Notes under the pieces: generated by a model
The model's input: the letters and a program-made list of their open reading frames with translations, nothing else
The model's database searches: none
Told to the model about the DNA's origin: nothing
DNA from: JACCZH01 sp963729445
Lineage (GTDB): Bacteria > Chloroflexota > Chloroflexia > Thermomicrobiales > CFX8
Length of the DNA: 64,000 nt
Reading direction: 5' to 3'
Assembly: GCA_963729445.1 (NCBI GenBank)
Contig: CAVSNU010000005.1
Location: forward strand, 868,001 to 932,000
Shown: positions 62,751 through 64,000 of the stretch, in pieces
How the letters are laid out: each line of letters begins with the position of its first letter
Position numbering within the stretch: position 1 is the first letter of the stretch
Translations under genes and position numbers: made by a program

Positions 62751-63083
62751 TCAGACTTCTGTTTCGGTCTGGGGCTCCTTCGCGCGCCGCTCCGCTCGTT
62801 TGGCGCGGGTCAGGCGGGTGATTAACCCCACACAGACCAGGGCAAGCAGCCCGGCTACGCCAAAGCCAATAATCTCAGCTAGCGGACTGTCGACAAAGAG
62901 CCTCAATACGGTAGGGAGGAGCAGCGCCAGCATAACCGCGCCAATGACTCCGCAGCCAGCGAACGCTTGCGACGTGGAGTAATCCCACTCTTCAGGGGGT
63001 ACATCGGCAAGCTGACTGACCGGAGGTTCCGGCCGCTCTTCAACCGTCGATTCGTCAATGCTCGTTTGGTCTTCCGTCATCAC
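62751..63083 (-). CDS. Small two-span membrane protein
   Basis: 110 residues. An acidic N-terminus (TSIDESTVEERPEPPVSQLA) is followed by two membrane spans, AFAGCGVIGAVMLALLLPTV and IIGFGVAGLLALVCVGLITR, and a basic end. ATG at 63083 lacks a strong ribosome site. No family was recognised. Upstream of the sigma gene, in the same orientation, but 226 bases away. Confidence 0.55.
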   Translation of the reverse strand: MMTEDQTSIDESTVEERPEPPVSQLADVPPEEWDYSTSQAFAGCGVIGAVMLALLLPTVLRLFVDSPLAEIIGFGVAGLLALVCVGLITRLTRAKRAERRAKEPQTETEV

Positions 63084-63452
63084 CGATCCGTCTCGGGCTC
63101 GTAAGGGTTCCCTGTCTCGCTGAGTTGAAACGAGCCACGTTGCCTACCGGCCTGGTGTCACGCATGTTGTAATCTTGTGCGGAACGACAGGGGATCGTGG
63201 CGATGCGCTTCGCTGGTTCGTCGTGATCCTCCCGCTGCGTTCTCCAACGAGCATTGTACCGCGAACCCCGCTGGTGCCCGGGATTGAGCGCCGGCAACGC
63301 GTCTCGCTGGTTTTGATAGGACACGAAGGCCGGCTTGATAGATGACGAGACGGTTAGACAAATAGGGTAACCTCAGAACAGGATAAACGCACTCCATCAG
63401 CCATCTCCCGGAGAAATCACCGGGAGATTTAGGGTTATGCTAAAGGAAACCG
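63084..63452. other. Gap with no recognised feature
   Basis: About 370 bases, divergent region. GC content is mixed; a GGTGATTTCTCCGGGAG-type short palindrome (CCCGGAGAAATCACCGGG) is seen at about 63407-63424. No coding frame is supported. Confidence 0.4.
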
Positions 63453-63993
63453 ATGGAACCACAACCCTCAGGCGACGAGCGGACAGCAATACCACGCCTG
63501 ATTTCTCCGTCACTCTTAGCAGCGACGTATCAGAACCGGTTGCGGACGGTAGGGCGGGAGCTCGATGTCAACGGGTATCGTTCGATCATCCTGCTCCAGG
63601 TAGAGGGTGGATTTCTTGTCCGTGCCGTGAATCGCGTCTCGCGTGATCTGGAGTTACTGGAGTTTCCAGATGATGAATTCCCTGAGCGCATGATCGCGGC
63701 AACTGAAGCCAGAGGGGACGGTGAGCGACCCGAGTCTCCCTCACCGTTGGCACCAACTGGCTATGAAGATCTGATGCGAGGAGTTGGCCGGTGGCTCGAT
63801 GAGCTGAACGCGCTGTCATATCGTCATTGCGGAAGGGCAGACTGCCCTTCTGGTCACGGCCGAGCGATCTCAGCCCGATGGACGTGTCGATTCGATCGAA
63901 TCCACGATGGATCTCACCGTCATCACCGAGCTACTTGATGAATCCTTCCGGTTGCGGGCACGCGGGAGCGGTAACGAGGAACAGGAATCCTGA
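63453..63993 (+). CDS. Hypothetical protein, interrupted by a frameshift
   Basis: The first frame from ATG at 63453 reads SLLAATYQNRLRTVGRELDV, GYRSIILLQVEGGFLVRAVN and GYEDLMRGVGRWLDELNA. A shift near 63813 is needed to continue in a second frame with CHIVIAEGQTALLVTAERSQ, DLTVITELLDESFRLRARG and the TGA at 63991. The joined product is about 179 residues. No family is recognised. The second part has a normal, protein-like composition, so the frameshift is likely real sequence content or an error. Confidence 0.55.
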
Positions 63994-64000
63994 TGACACT
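63993..64000 (+). CDS. Start of the next gene (partial)
   Basis: ATG at 63993 overlaps the TGA of the preceding frame (TGATGA), suggesting a coupled gene. Only its first codons are in the window, so no product can be named. Confidence 0.4.

Overview
The window looks like a chromosomal segment from a GC-rich, aerobic, F420-using bacterium, most plausibly a Chloroflexota member near the Thermomicrobia (Sphaerobacter-like). This is inferred from gene content: F420 genes beside F420-type luciferase-like oxidoreductases, a fused CtaA-CtaB heme A/O synthase, an actinobacterial-type aconitase, many GTG/TTG starts and strong GGAGG ribosome sites. No ribosomal RNA or taxonomic marker is present, so the assignment is tentative.

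Layout. 0-10 kb: a UvrD-type helicase running off the left edge, an IS5-type transposase relic, a VOC protein, two divergent F420-type oxidoreductases, the heme operon hemE-hemH-hemG (hemG carries two frameshifts) and a nitroreductase. 10-13 kb: a HicB-like/DinB-like fusion, an IS630-family element and intergenic repeats. 13-19 kb: an ABC exporter operon with an MFS transporter, a glutaredoxin and a nitrilase-family amidohydrolase. 19-24 kb: NDH-2 and a frameshifted aconitase. 24-30 kb: a collagen-like secreted protein, a TauE/SafE permease, a gene-poor stretch and small hypothetical genes. 30-35 kb: cofD, cofC and fbiC, which supply F420. 35-40 kb: an HD-GYP regulator, a large hybrid histidine kinase and a stand-alone receiver. 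40-48 kb: a WxL-like secreted protein, tRNA-Lys, a lipoprotein metalloprotease, pyruvate kinase and several enzymes. 48-57 kb: an MFS transporter, a second peroxiredoxin, an M28-like membrane protein, an alkaline-phosphatase-superfamily protein and CtaAB. 57-64 kb: an AI-2E family permease, a ThDP enzyme, and an ECF sigma/anti-sigma pair.

The strongest finding is two unrelated loci (about 30.0 and 51.0 kb) that encode thioredoxin-fold peroxiredoxin-like proteins interrupted by in-frame UGA exactly where the catalytic Cys should be. The first has UxxC and the second has UxxU (two UGA codons). In both, a 7-bp hairpin with an AGTT loop starts at the same distance (25 nt from UGA to loop), in the same codon phase, and matches the consensus CTGRCRCAGTTGYGTCAG. 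This is what bacterial SECIS elements look like, so both are called selenoproteins; ordinary gene calling would truncate them. No selA, selB, selC or selD gene lies in the window.

A second theme is a family of short inverted-repeat elements whose ends resemble the ends of the resident IS630 element (MITE-like), plus a separate palindromic repeat built on GTCATCCTGA. Single-base frameshifts in hemG (two), aconitase, the transposase and the last gene suggest either sequence errors or real decay.
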